From contig JAVIAB010000092.1 in NCBI GenBank assembly GCA_032433765.1, positions 61,976,126 through 62,040,125 of the forward strand: a stretch of DNA of 64,000 nt, written 5' to 3'. Position 1 is the stretch's first letter, and each line of letters begins with the position of its first letter. Positions 32,846-43,470 of this stretch are shown here, in pieces. A program made the translations under genes and the position numbers. This DNA is from Megaustenia siamemsis. Lineage: Eukaryota > Mollusca > Gastropoda > Stylommatophora > Ariophantidae. The notes under the pieces are model-generated. The model saw only the letters and a list, made by a program, of their open reading frames with translations, had not been told where the DNA came from and did no database searches.

Positions 32846-33994
32846 TCAATAATCTTTGTCTATATTTAATAAAGCTAGATTAGCAAGAGTCTTTACATCG
32901 CATATTTTGAATGTTGTATTTTCATCTGCCACTTGTCCTTTTAATTTTGCCCAGATTAGTTCTATTGGATTTAAATGAGCATGGTAAGGTGGCAGCCTCA
33001 AACTTATATGACCGTGCTCTTGGATAATCTTATCTATTTGAAAAATCTTTGTCCTTTGTTTTTGCTTTACTAGAGATAGTAATTCAGGTTTTAAGTACAT
33101 GTTATTAAATTGTATGTGCTCCTTTGTGAGCCATATCTTAATAGCATCTTTTGTACTGGATGACGTCGGGACTTTATCTTCAAGTGCAACAATGTTGTGG
33201 TACGCTGCATAGTCCATTAATAGGCAAGATGGTCAATCTAGTGATGGGAGAACAGAATTTTCAATCCAATGTCTAAATATGTGACCATTCATCTCAGAGT
33301 GATAATCCCGGTTGTCTATGGATTTTGAAAGAAAAATGAGCTCTGCATTCTGTATTAGTCCATGTTGTCGACTACCTGCACGAGCAATTATCAAGCGCTG
33401 TCCTTTGCTGCTAGGTATTAATCTCTTAATCTTTCCATCTGATGACTGCCATTCCCTTTGGTTAGTGTGGTGAGCATTGATCCATGTTTCATCCAAGTAC
33501 ACAATATCATAACCTTGCTTGCGCACCTCTTTTACTTCACGTAAGTACTTGCTTCTCATGACTACTATATGTGGCTTCTCACAGATGATGTTTTGTCCAT
33601 TGGAATACTTTCTGAATGTAAAGCCTGCAGCTCTCACATTCCTCCATAATGTAGACTTTGATATTTCAATACTGTTGTTCTTTTTCAGCGCAATTTTTAA
33701 TTTTCTTATTGTAACAGTTTCATTCATACCCAACATTTTGCGAATTTCACTTCTAATAAGTTCACTGTCTAAATTATCCAACATTTTTGCTCTTCCTTGT
33801 GATTTTGTATATTTTGAACATTGACGGTCACGTGCTTGAATCCAGCGATTAAATGACCGTTTAGATAAATCCAAAATGTGTCTTGTCCTATTCTCAGGGT
33901 TTTCTAAAGAATGAAATAATCTTCCTCGTTTAGCCTCTTTGCAAAAATAGTCATACATTTTTATTGCGATGTTTTGTAAACTGCAGAATTTCAT
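32846..33994 (-). pseudogene. Tc1/mariner-IS630 type transposase (DDE_3), one in-frame stop
   Basis: The minus strand holds one continuous frame of about 380 codons from 33,994 to 32,846, with a single internal TGA at 33,235-33,233. An N-terminal helix-turn-helix-like half (KRSFNRWIQARDRQ, then TIRKLKIALKKNNSIEIS and STLWRNVRAAGF) is followed by the catalytic core. The three acidic residues are in YLDETW (D), CLLMDYAAYHN (D, just after the stop) and LNPIELIWAKLKG (E). Between the second D and the E there are 83 residues, far more than the 34 of Tc1. Only one disabling change is visible, so the copy is young or the family was recently active. No neighbouring gene suggests domestication. Inverted repeats were not identified. 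Confidence 0.88.
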
Positions 33995-34789
33995 TTAAGA
34001 CTCATGATAAATGTTATTGTTCCACGTCTACACCTATGAATGAACGGAAATGGAACACACAATTTCTCAAGTGTCTAATTGTGTCAAAAAAAACCTCGGG
34101 GAAAGCGTGCAAATACGTCAATTCTACCGTGTATGGATTTGTTCTCGCTATTTGTAGTTTAAAATACTGTAAACATTAAGTTTTGACTACATCAGTGGGT
34201 CGTTATAAATTTATATAAATCAAATAAGCAACAATAATAACCAAATGTTTTTTTTTTATGAAATTAATTCCCTGTTGGGTTCTAATCATTATAACTTTAC
34301 ATGCAAATTTTTAATATCTTACAACAAGCGTTTAAAAAGCTATCGATTTTTAAAGTTGGGCACGAGTTATGAAACAAGCTATAGCTCTTTTCTACATTAT
34401 ATATATATATATATGCTTTATATAATATGGTAAGCATGTCTGAAGACAAATAATAATAAATTAATATTATAGAGGGAGACTTCCGAGGCGATAATTCAGA
34501 GAATCATGGGAGGAAGAGGTATGTATTACAGCACTCAGAAAAAAAATAGTAAGCATGTCTGACAGGGCACAGGACTCACATAATAAGCTGAGCATGTCCG
34601 GTGAAGACCTGACGTTTACTAGCCCTGCTTGCTGTGTAAGCCTTAAAACAACGCAGCTGCGCCCACAGGAGGGCGTTGAAGAGGAATAGTTGTTGAGTGA
34701 ACACATGCAAGAAAGAACAGATTCCCTCTTGCTTGCCAATGGTGCCCAAGAGAGTTAACTCTGAATATTATTTTGTGACTACTTCTCAG
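33995..34789. other. Unassigned intergenic sequence
   Basis: It contains a 40-bp segment (34,500-34,545) shared with 3,838-3,880, and GAATGTCTGA-type short repeats (AGTAAGCATGTCTGA occurs twice in variants near 34,430 and 34,550). No gene is seen. Confidence 0.4.
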
Positions 34790-36335
34790 GTATATTTTAT
34801 TTCCCCTTGTATACACATTCAGTTAAATGAATTAACAGGAGTAAAAGTTTCGGCATGTGTGAAATCAAAGGAAGGAGATATGATCATGAGACAGAAGAAG
34901 GTAATTGTAAGATGGACAGAATATATCAGTCAACTCTATGATGATAAATAACCAGAGCTACACAACACAAAAAAGAAACAGGACCACCAATAATGCAGAG
35001 TGAAACGGAGGAGGAAATTCAACACATGAAAAGAGGTAACGTTCCCGGTCCCGACAATATAACAATCGAAGAGATAGATGCATTAGGAGAGCAGTGGTAC
35101 AATTCATAACAAAGCTACTCAATGACATATATAACACTGGACACATACTCGAAGATCTACTAAAATTTATCTTTGTAGCTATACCGAAGAAGTCAGGCGC
35201 CACTGATTGTGACGACCATCGCACTATTAGTCTCATGAGCCATACGACGAAAATATTACTAAGAATCATCATGAGACGTGTAAGGAGTACAATAAAACCA
35301 GAAATAAGTGAGGAACAATGCGGTTTTTTGGAAGGAAAGGACACCAATAATGCAATATACATCTCAAGAACATTGATAGAAAGGGCTATAAAGGAAAATA
35401 AAGATCCTTATATGTACTTTATAGACTGCACAAAAGCATTTGACAAAGTAAAGCATGTGCAAATAATAAATATGCTGGAGAAATTAAACATTGATGGCAA
35501 GGATCTGCGAATCATTAAAAAAAACATGTACTGGCAACCAAATAGGACAATTCAAATATATAAAACAAGGATTCAGACAAGGCTGTGTTCTGTCGCCGGA
35601 TTTGTTTTTACTTTACAGCGAAAATATTATAGAGATCGATAGTAGACAAAAATGGAATTGAAGTCAACAGTTATAACATAAATAATCTGCGATATGAGGA
35701 TGACACAGTTTTAATAACAGAGACAGAGAACGAACTGCAAGAAATAATAGACATTAGTAAAAGAAAGCTACAAGAAAGGTCTCAGTCTGAATAGTAAGAA
35801 ACAGAAGTAATGGTAATATCGAAGAAATAATCATCACCACCATGCAGCATAAAAATAAACAGGACAAATCTTAAACAAGTGCAACGTGTTAAATGCTTGG
35901 ACACAATAATAAAATCAGATGGAAGATGCACCACAGAAATAAAAAGAATAGCTCAGGCCAAAATAGCATTTCAGAAAATGAAAAACATCTTATGCAACAA
36001 GTCTATGTCATTAGAAGTGAGAAAGAAGAGAGTTCATCGGTGCTATACAAAGCAAATTCTGACATATGGAAGAGAATCATGGACAATAGACAAATGAAAA
36101 CACGATTAGAGGCCACAGACAACATCAGAAAGAAACAAACAAAATTGTTCGAGCACGTCATAAGAAGAGGAAAATTGGATACTTAGTTGCTACTGGCAAC
36201 GGAAGGAAAGAGAAAATACTAGATAGCTTGGTGTCATGGAATGGAAAACAGTCAGCAACAGAATTGATACAATGAACTGTGGATAGAAAACTGTGGAAGG
36301 ACATGATCGCCTACGCCAACAGGCATTGTACATGA
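34790..36335 (+). mobile_element. LINE-A, RT domain and 3' end, decayed
   Basis: The same family as 1-1,800, here covering the other half. RT blocks appear in changing frames: LLKFIFVAIPKKSGATDC and DDHRTISLMSHTTKILLRII (35,155-35,275), EEQCGFLEGKDT, and motif A FIDCTKAFDKVKH (35,420-35,457). The YADD box is mutated to YEDD (LRYEDDTVLIT, 35,687-35,720). The C-terminal AQAKIAFQKMKNILC and VRKKRVHRCYTKQ blocks follow, and it ends ACAGGCATTGTACATGATGATGATG. Several frameshifts and a deletion near 36,118 (compared with 41,416-41,898) disable it. Confidence 0.87.
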
Positions 36336-36663
36336 TGATGATGTTTAGTACATAAACACGGGTATTAAAAATGTTAACAGCTGCCTGAAATAATCACAAC
36401 AGAAAATGAAAGTAACTAATTCTTGAGCGAGATTTGGACCCACATCCTTACAGAGGAAATATTAAACAGCTCCTAACGAGGATCGTATCAGTACCCTTAA
36501 TTACTCAGATGGGACGCACCAAAATGGACGCTTCTTGCGTCCAAACCATGTAAACAATGTTGACTTTCCTTGTCTCCAACGGTTTATCTCATTCTATTAG
36601 AGAATTTCACGCTATCTGTTACCACAGTGAGATGGCGGATTTTTTAAAAATGTAATCACGGGT

Positions 36664-38092
36664 TTGATAATAAATGTGTGTACACAGTTCGTTAAACATC
36701 GCTGTAGATCAAGTCTTTATTCGCTGGCTTCGTTAGCAACAATGGAAGCTAATGACCTTACTTGTGCCGACGGTTGGTTTGGGGCAAATTGTACGTTACA
36801 ATGTCACTGCTATAATGGCTTAGTTTGTGACAAAACTACAAGGACATGCTCAAACAATGACAGTTGTAAGCACACAATTTTCGGACCCCAGTGTCAGTAC
36901 TTGGATTTTATTTGCAAATATGCCCAAAAATCTGAACCTACTTTCCTGTTTGATAACAACGACACGTCATGTAATCCGGACACAGATTCTACATCAGTTG
37001 AGGCAACTCTCAATCAATCTTTGCCATGCTCCTGGTTTAGGATTTATGCGAATGACTTAAAATATCCGGACAGTTTCACGGTAAAACTGAATGGTTCTGC
37101 CTCATGTAACAATGTATCAAGGTTTGTAGTTAGTCCGCACGAGATTGATGCCTTCTGCTCTGGGGCTGGTCTGATCAACAAGTTACGGATTGAAAGGGCG
37201 ATAGTTGCAAATATCTACTCCATCTACATTGGCGGGGGTCGGAAAGTGGCTCTCAAACAGATCACAAAACCAGACCGACAAATTTGATGATTGTTATACA
37301 GGAGACTGATGTGGACCAGAGGCCGCAGTTAATAGCAAAACAAAGACCAATCTCTATGACAATGACTGCACACACACACACACACAATGGAGAAGTGGAA
37401 CCAATTCTGTTTACTGGTATCTGAACTTTGCAACGCCCCAGAAGATTCACATCATTGGAATCTATCATCGAGCTAGCACTATGATTCGGGTAAAGAATGG
37501 CACTCTAAGGGCTTTCTCTGACAGTGGCGGAGTAGTATTCCAGTATAATGATATATCATACCCTAATTTATCTGTGAACACTATTGTAGTCAAAACACAA
37601 ACGTCAATGGCACACATTAAGATTGAGTTCTCACCGACCATTTCGCAGGCCGACAGTGCACTGACGGTATGTGAGGTGCAAACATTTACAGACACCTATT
37701 GTCTGGACGAGCATTCTTGGTCGTTTTGTGCAGTGTGTAGTGGGTGTAGTAAAGGCTGCAATGTCATCATCGGTACTTGTCACGGCTACTGTTCACATGG
37801 GATCTATGGACACGACTGTTCCGGGTCTTGTCTCAGTGTCTGTCCTTTATTTGAGGAAAAATCTGGAAAATGCCTACAATGTAAACATCTTGGCTATACC
37901 TGTAATGACACTTGTCCCAATGGTAATTTTGGGCTACAGTGCGAACAGATGTGTTCTGGTGGCTGTGACGTCAGACTGCACTCTCAAATCTCCGGACAAC
38001 TGTTTAACGAAACTTGTGATTCCCACGTCCAGAAGAGTCTGCCGACTACAACAAGCCCAAGCATATGGGCACTTTAATGTGTTTCTGTGCTA
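36664..38092 (+). pseudogene. EGF-like/galactose-binding-like receptor relic, intronless
   Basis: An intronless, frame-broken relic of a secreted or receptor-type protein. The first frame (36,742 or 36,664 to 37,287) has an EGF-like segment with CADGWFGANCTLQCHC and a GPQCQY, then a cysteine-poor domain. A second cysteine-poor unit (GGVVFQYNDISYPNLS..., 37,481-37,680) is followed by EGF-like repeats with GIYGHDCSGSC and GNFGLQCEQMC (37,800-37,960). The layout EGF, discoidin/fucolectin-like domain, EGF repeats resembles MEGF-like and fucolectin-EGF proteins common in molluscs; this is inference without a database match. Between 37,262 and 37,480 there are two frame shifts and a TGA, one of them at a (CA)n run. 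Absence of introns in a normally multi-exon architecture suggests a retrocopy. Confidence 0.65.
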
Positions 38093-38094
38093 GA

Positions 38095-38560
38095 CATGGT
38101 TCATTTTTTGGTGTTTTTTAGTGAAGCCATGGCTCATATCTTGCTGTGTTTCTGTCCTAGCCATGGCTCATATCTTAGCTTGTGTGTGCTGGCCATGGCT
38201 CATATCTTGGTGTGTGTCATGTTAGTCATATCTCATATCTCGGTGTGTCCGTGTTAATCATGTCTCATGTCTTTATGTGTGTCTGTGTTTAGTCATATCT
38301 CATATATTAGTGTGTACCTGTGTTTGTCACATCTCATATCCTTGTGTGTGTATGGCTATGTTAGTCCCATCTCATATCTTTTTGTGTGCATATCTATGTT
38401 AGTCATATATCTTATCTTTGTGTGCATATCTATGTTAGGCATGTGTCATATCTTTCTGTGTGCATGTCAATGTCAGTTATGTCTCAAATTTTTATGTGCA
38501 TGTTAGTCATGTGTCATATATCTTGATGTGTGTCAGTGTTAGTCATGCCTCGTATCGCTG
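38095..38560. repeat. Imperfect minisatellite, 32-38-bp unit, about 13 copies
   Basis: The unit is CATGGCTCATATCTTGGTGT plus GTGTCTGTGTTAGT, starting near 38,095, 38,129, 38,163, 38,195, 38,228, 38,260, 38,295, 38,329 and onward. Copies drift strongly from GGCTCATATC to ATGTCTCATA. It begins right at the end of the pseudogene. 38,561-38,795 is a repeat-like tract whose end resembles the 3' end of the 26,520-27,972 element (AGAGTCTGGAATCC). Confidence 0.85.
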
Positions 38561-38795
38561 TGTGCATGTGTGGGAAAGCAAACCCGAATAAAATACTGGC
38601 TGAAATCGGATGCACTGGGCCACTGGCGCAGAACACAGTGCAACGTATTAACGGGTGTTCAGTTAGAGTGGATCTGACAGACTCTAATTGTGATGTTCTG
38701 TCTGTGGGGGCGATCAACACACTTAGCCTGACAGCTGACTTCATATGAGAGTCTGGAATCCTTACTATGATTGAGTCCTGATTGTTATTGTTATT

Positions 38796-39078
38796 GGTTA
38801 TGGAAGGCCTCGGTATCACAGCAAACGAATTAAAATCCATAATTGCTCACCGCCCGTGTCAGTGGAATCATCCGAATTACTAACTATCTCCCAAAAAAGA
38901 AAGGTAACTGTAGTCCCCATCGTAGCAGTCTCAGCACACGCCAAAAGACATAAGGCGAAACCGCGCAGAAAGTGAACACAGCCAACTGTTCCCTGTCATA
39001 CGATATCATCATTCATCGTAAACAAGAGGGATATCGAAGCAGGATCAAAACGGATGAGACACACAGCTCACGGTGTGC
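38796..39078 (+). repeat. Rep-3 copy 3
   Basis: Opposite orientation to copies 1, 2 and 4. ATG at 38,800 starts MEGLGITANELKSIIA. After a break, the second frame gives VESSELLTISQKRKVTVVPI and VAVSAHAKRHKAKPRRK to a TGA at 38,973-38,975. The outer end GATGAGACACACAGCTCACG mirrors copy 2. Confidence 0.78.
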
Positions 39079-39108
39079 ACAGAGCACTTAACTTGAGTCC
39101 TGAACGCA

Positions 39109-39134
39109 GAGAGAGAGAGAGAGAGAGAGAGAGA
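39109..39134. repeat. (GA)n microsatellite
   Basis: About 26 bp of GA. Confidence 0.9.
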
Positions 39135-39287
39135 ATTACTCAGTCATCGATTTTTTAAAAATTGTTTAACAATTTTGTCCGTGAATATTTTGACCTGCTT
39201 TATTCGACTTGTAACTGTCAAGTGAAAGTGTTCACAGGACGAGGGACGAGACCTTTTCTTTTTTTTTTTTTTTTTGTTTTAGTTATT

Positions 39288-39385
39288 TTAATGAGAGCTA
39301 GACATCGGATTTCACTACCCAGAGACCTGAAGGAGGGTAAGCCACGGATTTCGAGGTGGAATATTTCCACCACCCGAGGGGGCTT
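39288..39385 (-). mobile_element. Rep-5 copy 2, fragment
   Basis: GAGAGCTAGACATCGGATTT and CACTACCCAGAGACCTG match 28,655 onward; AATATTTCCACCACC follows in both. 39,386-39,737 is unassigned. Confidence 0.55.
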
Positions 39386-39737
39386 TGTAGTGAAAAAGAA
39401 AAAAAATGTTATTCCTATCGTCAACTTTGCAGCAGCTATACATTGTATCCATCTTTGGCACATTTGTATGCCTTTACCCTCAGCGGGTTTCTATCCCGGC
39501 ACCTTTATATCCAGAAACTGGTCTCTAAACCGCCCAGTCACCACAATAAATCGTTATGTATTTGTTGTTCTTCTGTTCATTACTTTCAATGTGAATGGAA
39601 ATCTTTCGCGCCATATTAATTATTTCGGTTACAATCTCTTCAACTTCTTATTTCGATTACAATTATGAATTTACTGCAAAATGTTATTTGAAGAAATGAT
39701 AACCATAAAGTAGTTAACATTTGAGTCGGGTACTTCA

Positions 39738-40024
39738 TTAACTCTTTCCGTACGTTTCGCCGCAATGCGCGCTATGCTGATTTCGGGCGCGTACGTCTTA
39801 CCGGACTGTGCGCCATGCTGATTTCGGCTGCATACGTTTCGCCGCATATGCGTCTCTCTGAATGTCATTGGTGTGAACCTTCATCATACCGCATTCTTTT
39901 ACATGTCTTGTATCATCTTGGTATTGGTGAAACCTAATACCTTGCTCAACTATCTAAATATTCATTATACAATATGAATCTTATTCGTTTCATTGATAAA
40001 AATGTTTCGAACTGAAAGAGTTAA
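39738..40024. mobile_element. piggyBac-type MITE with TTAA duplication
   Basis: TTAA at 39,738-39,741 and 40,021-40,024 flank a 279-bp segment. Its ends are inverted copies: CTCTTTCCGTACG on the left and CTCTTTCAGTTCG as reverse complement of the right (11 of 13 match). TTAA targets with a CTCTTTC-type end fit piggyBac-like elements. The left half carries CpG-rich imperfect repeats (TACGTTTCGCCGC, GCTATGCTGATTTCGG). No transposase is encoded. Confidence 0.72.
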
Positions 40025-40130
40025 CACTACAAGAATCTTATCGTCCCTTAGCATTTAAGGTTTTTTAGAGTTGGTATCCACCTAAAGCAGTGCTTTTATT
40101 TTTGTTTTATAATTACTATTGTCAATTTTG

Positions 40131-40807
40131 AAATGAATATCAAAAAGACTAAAACTATGATCATAAACAAAGAAAATTCTCAAGACCTACAATTAAATAT
40201 CACAGTTGAGGGAATACATCTGGAGACAGTCCAGAGCTACAACTACCTGGGACATACTATATCCAATGATGGAAAATGCAAAACTGAAATAAACAAAAGA
40301 ATAGGTATGGCAAAAAGTAATTTTAATGCCATGAAAAATATACTAACAACAAAACAAATATCAACAGGGCTGAAACTAAGAATGGCAAAATGTTACATGT
40401 TCTCAATATTCCTGTATGGTGCAGAAACATGGACATTAGACAAGAAAACAGAACAGAAAATTGAAGCCTTTGAAATGTGGATTTATAGAATAGGTAGAAT
40501 TGGATGGAAACAAAAGATAACAAACGATGAAGTTTTAAAACAACTGAAAATAAAAAGAGAACTACTAAATACAATTAAGACAAGACAAATGAAATTTTTG
40601 GGTATGTTAAAAGACACAACAGCCTACTAAAAGTAATATTGGAAGGAAAAATACAAGGTAAAAGAGGCAGAGGCAGACCAAGACTAACATGGACGAGTAA
40701 CATCAGAAGATGGTCAAGTCAATCTATGACAGCCTGCACCATCAAAGAAGGAAACAGAGTAGAATGGCGATCCATGGTAGCCAACCTTCGTTGCGGAGAA
40801 GGCACAC

Positions 40808-40883
<76 letters not shown>
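40131..40883 (+). mobile_element. LINE-B, 5'-truncated with 13-bp TSD and (ATG)n tail
   Basis: This is the best LINE-B copy. A 165-codon frame (from 40,133) includes SYNYLGHTISNDGKCKTEIN, LYGAETWTLDKK and RIGRIGWKQKITNDEVLKQ. After one frame break the end continues GKIQGKRGRGRPRLTWTSNI and RVEWRSMVANLRCGEGT, followed by about 24 ATG triplets (40,811-40,884). A perfect 13-bp TSD ATTGTCAATTTTG lies at 40,118-40,130 and 40,884-40,896. The perfect TSD and near-open frame suggest a young insertion. Confidence 0.92.
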
Positions 40884-40886
<3 letters not shown>

Positions 40887-41169
40887 GTCAATTTTGGAAT
40901 AACTTCGTCCTCCTTCTCTTTTATATTAACCACAAACATACAATCGAGTCATCGATCTACAACTCGTCCGGCATCTTGTCAAGCAGCAACAATGTTCAAT
41001 TACCTAACATGGTCTATTTGCGCGACAATTTGTTTTTATCTTGTTCTCCAGCAATCAGATCAACACACAAAAACATTTAAAGCATAAAGAACTAATATTT
41101 TATTATTGGGAGAGGAGAGGAGGGCAAGATCAAATCAGTAACTGAGTTGAGATAGGTCAACGACCGTGT

Positions 41170-41350
41170 AGATAAGTATCGACGAACAACCGAGCAACCC
41201 AGACCCTATTCCACCCTCAATCGATGTTCATGGCTAAGACTAACAGGTCTGGCTAAGCGAGTAGGGACTGAAGAGGGAAGGTAACCTGTTACTCAAAATG
41301 GCGTGCTGAAGTGGAATATACTGAGCAAGGATATCAGACGGAACTTTTAG
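41170..41350 (+). repeat. Rep-2 fragment
   Basis: AACCCAGACCCTATTCCACC, CTAACAGGTCTGGCTAAGCG and GAAGAGGGAAGGTAACCTGTTACTC follow the Rep-2 order with about 20% differences. Confidence 0.65.
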
Positions 41351-41415
41351 GTTGACCTTTAACCAGATCATTTACCACATAAATATTGCTCCAATTTGCG
41401 CTATGTAATATAGTT

Positions 41416-41898
41416 GCAACAACAAAATATATGTCAATAGAAATGAGAAAGAGAGTTCATCGGTGCTATATAGAACCAATTCAGACCTATGGAAGCGAAT
41501 CATGGACAGTAGACAAACAAATGAAAAGACGATTAGAGTCCACAGAGATTTCTCAGAAGAATGTTGAAAGTTCCCTGGACAGCTAAAAAGACCAATGAGG
41601 AAATTCTCAAAGAGGCCAACACAAAAAAGGGAGCTTGTAAAAACATCAGAAAGAAACAATCAACATTTTGGGCACATCATGAGAAGAGGAAAGTTGGAAT
41701 ACTTGGTTGCAACTGGCAAAATAAAAGGAAAGAGGTATCGTGGACGACAAAGAAAGAAAATACTGGATAGCTGGTGTCATGGCATGGAAAACAGTCAGCA
41801 ACAGAACTGATACGATGCACTGTTGATAGAAGATTGCGGAAGGATTATGTCGCCTATGCCAACCGGTATGGCACATGATGATGATGATGATGATGATG
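41416..41898 (+). mobile_element. LINE-A 3' fragment with 9-bp TSD
   Basis: Contains SIEMRKRVHRCYIEPIQTYG, LKVPWTAKKTNEEILKEAN and RKLEYLVATGKIKGKRYRGR across three frames, ending CCGGTATGGCACATGATG then (ATG)n. TSD AATATAGTT at 41,407-41,415 and 41,899-41,907. Confidence 0.9.
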
Positions 41899-42169
41899 AA
41901 TATAGTTAGATCAATTATTGTCCTAAGTTAACATAATTATTATTACATCATAGGCCTAATATATTAATTATTTGCATTATAAGTTATGAAAAAACATGGT
42001 TTTGCTGTAAATCAAAATATCTTACAGTTTTGTTCAGGTGTTTGTGTATAAAGATACAGTGCAGTAAACCTTACAGGAGGCACTTCGTAAATTCCCATCC
42101 CCATCGGCACTAATTCTCAATTTAAAAAAAAAAGATAGAGCGTCATCTGATCCTGTCTAGTTCTCATTC

Positions 42170-43470
42170 AAAGTCGATTGCGCTTCCGATGCGATCCAAG
42201 ATGGTGGTGTCTTTTTGCCGGCTCGTCGCCAAGTAAGTGTGAGTTCATTGCTGTGTGATTCTGAATGGAGAAAATAAAAACCTCACGGTGCATCTACGTG
42301 CCGGAGAACTGATTGACGGGTTGACCAGTCTATAACGTGGATACAGGCTCTGAACCGTGCGACTAGGGGGAGCAGAAGGGCATGCGGTCGTATTAGCAGG
42401 GTCGGCGCACCATCAGCTGACCAAGACCTAGCAGTTCTACCTCCTCGTGGTCTCCCCTGGTAACAGTCTGCGTCAAAACAGGCTGGCTAACAGAAGCTAG
42501 GATCGTCGTGCTCCCTGTAGTGGTGGCTGTTACTGATATAGAGGACCCGGTATTGCAGTACCTCTGGGCTGAACTAGTAGTTTCCCAGCATAGCTTGGGA
42601 TAGACTAACTCCAACTTCTCCAGTAAGAGCCAGGAATGTCAAGAAATCATTACGACCCGCCACATCAATGAGTCAAAGGGCACTCTGCCCGCATCAACTC
42701 GTGGCATTACGTCAACAACAACAGCCGTGCGACTGAGTTAGTGCATGTGAGTCTAGCCCATCCACAGCCGTCGACTTTCAGCGACAAATCAACAATGACG
42801 ACAAGAAGTATTCAGATAAAGTCTAAACGACAACATCAAAGAAGGAAAACAAGAAAAGGTAAACGTGCCGAAATGTGTCAGAAACGGTCGATGTGCAAGA
42901 GGCTAGGCCTAAAGTATGTGCTCGTTACATACTGGAACTGTGATTTCATAATTCAACGACGGCCCATTCTTGATTAGCTACTGCGCGGCGCCGATATAAT
43001 GATTTTGCAAGAAACATTTCTTGGTGATAGGACAGTAAGTGCCCATGTATTTCACTGTTTCTATAATAGAAGACACCTTGGACAGGCTACCCTTTTACGA
43101 AACAACATGGTGGCAGCCGAGGTTGATGTGTTTACATGGGACAGTGAAGATTTGCAGGTACATGCAGTTAGGTTGCAGACTCCAGTTCCTTTCGTGGTTG
43201 TAAATGTGCATATCTGTAATTGGAAGGTGGATACACAACAATGGCAGAATCTATTCGCGTTCGAGGAGGAGAACGTAATTTTCGGCGGAGATTTTAATGC
43301 TAGAGGCAACCAGTGGGGTAACATCATAACCAACAAGCAGGGAGACGACCTAGAGAACGCACTGGTGTCGGTCGATTTAGTGTGCTTGAATACTTGAAGG
43401 GCAACCAGAATGGCCATTCGAACAGGGGAGTTGATCACATACAAGCTATAGAAACACATCTACGTCCTGT
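42170..43470 (+). mobile_element. I-like non-LTR retrotransposon, leader and endonuclease domain
   Basis: GC-rich leader (42,170-42,780) followed by an endonuclease domain in one frame: YWNCDFIIQRRPILD (42,930-42,974), a TAG at 42,975, then LLRGADIMILQETFLG, FVVVNVHI and NVIFGGDFNARGNQWG (43,271-43,318). The WN, QET and GGDFNARG motifs are those of the AP-like endonuclease of non-LTR elements. The sequence breaks near 43,395 but GVDHIQAIETHLRP is still readable in a shifted frame. No RT follows, so the element is 3'-truncated or internally deleted. It may belong with the RNase H element at 26,520-27,972, but the two share no overlapping region to test this. Confidence 0.82.

Noticed and set aside
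32200..34300. Terminal inverted repeats of the DD83E transposon
   Set aside because: Only short, weak matches (for example CTATAGCGGA at left against AATAGCGAGA at right) were found; not good enough to define ends.
40811..40884. Poly-methionine coding repeat
   Set aside because: It is the (ATG)n tail of LINE-B downstream of its stop.
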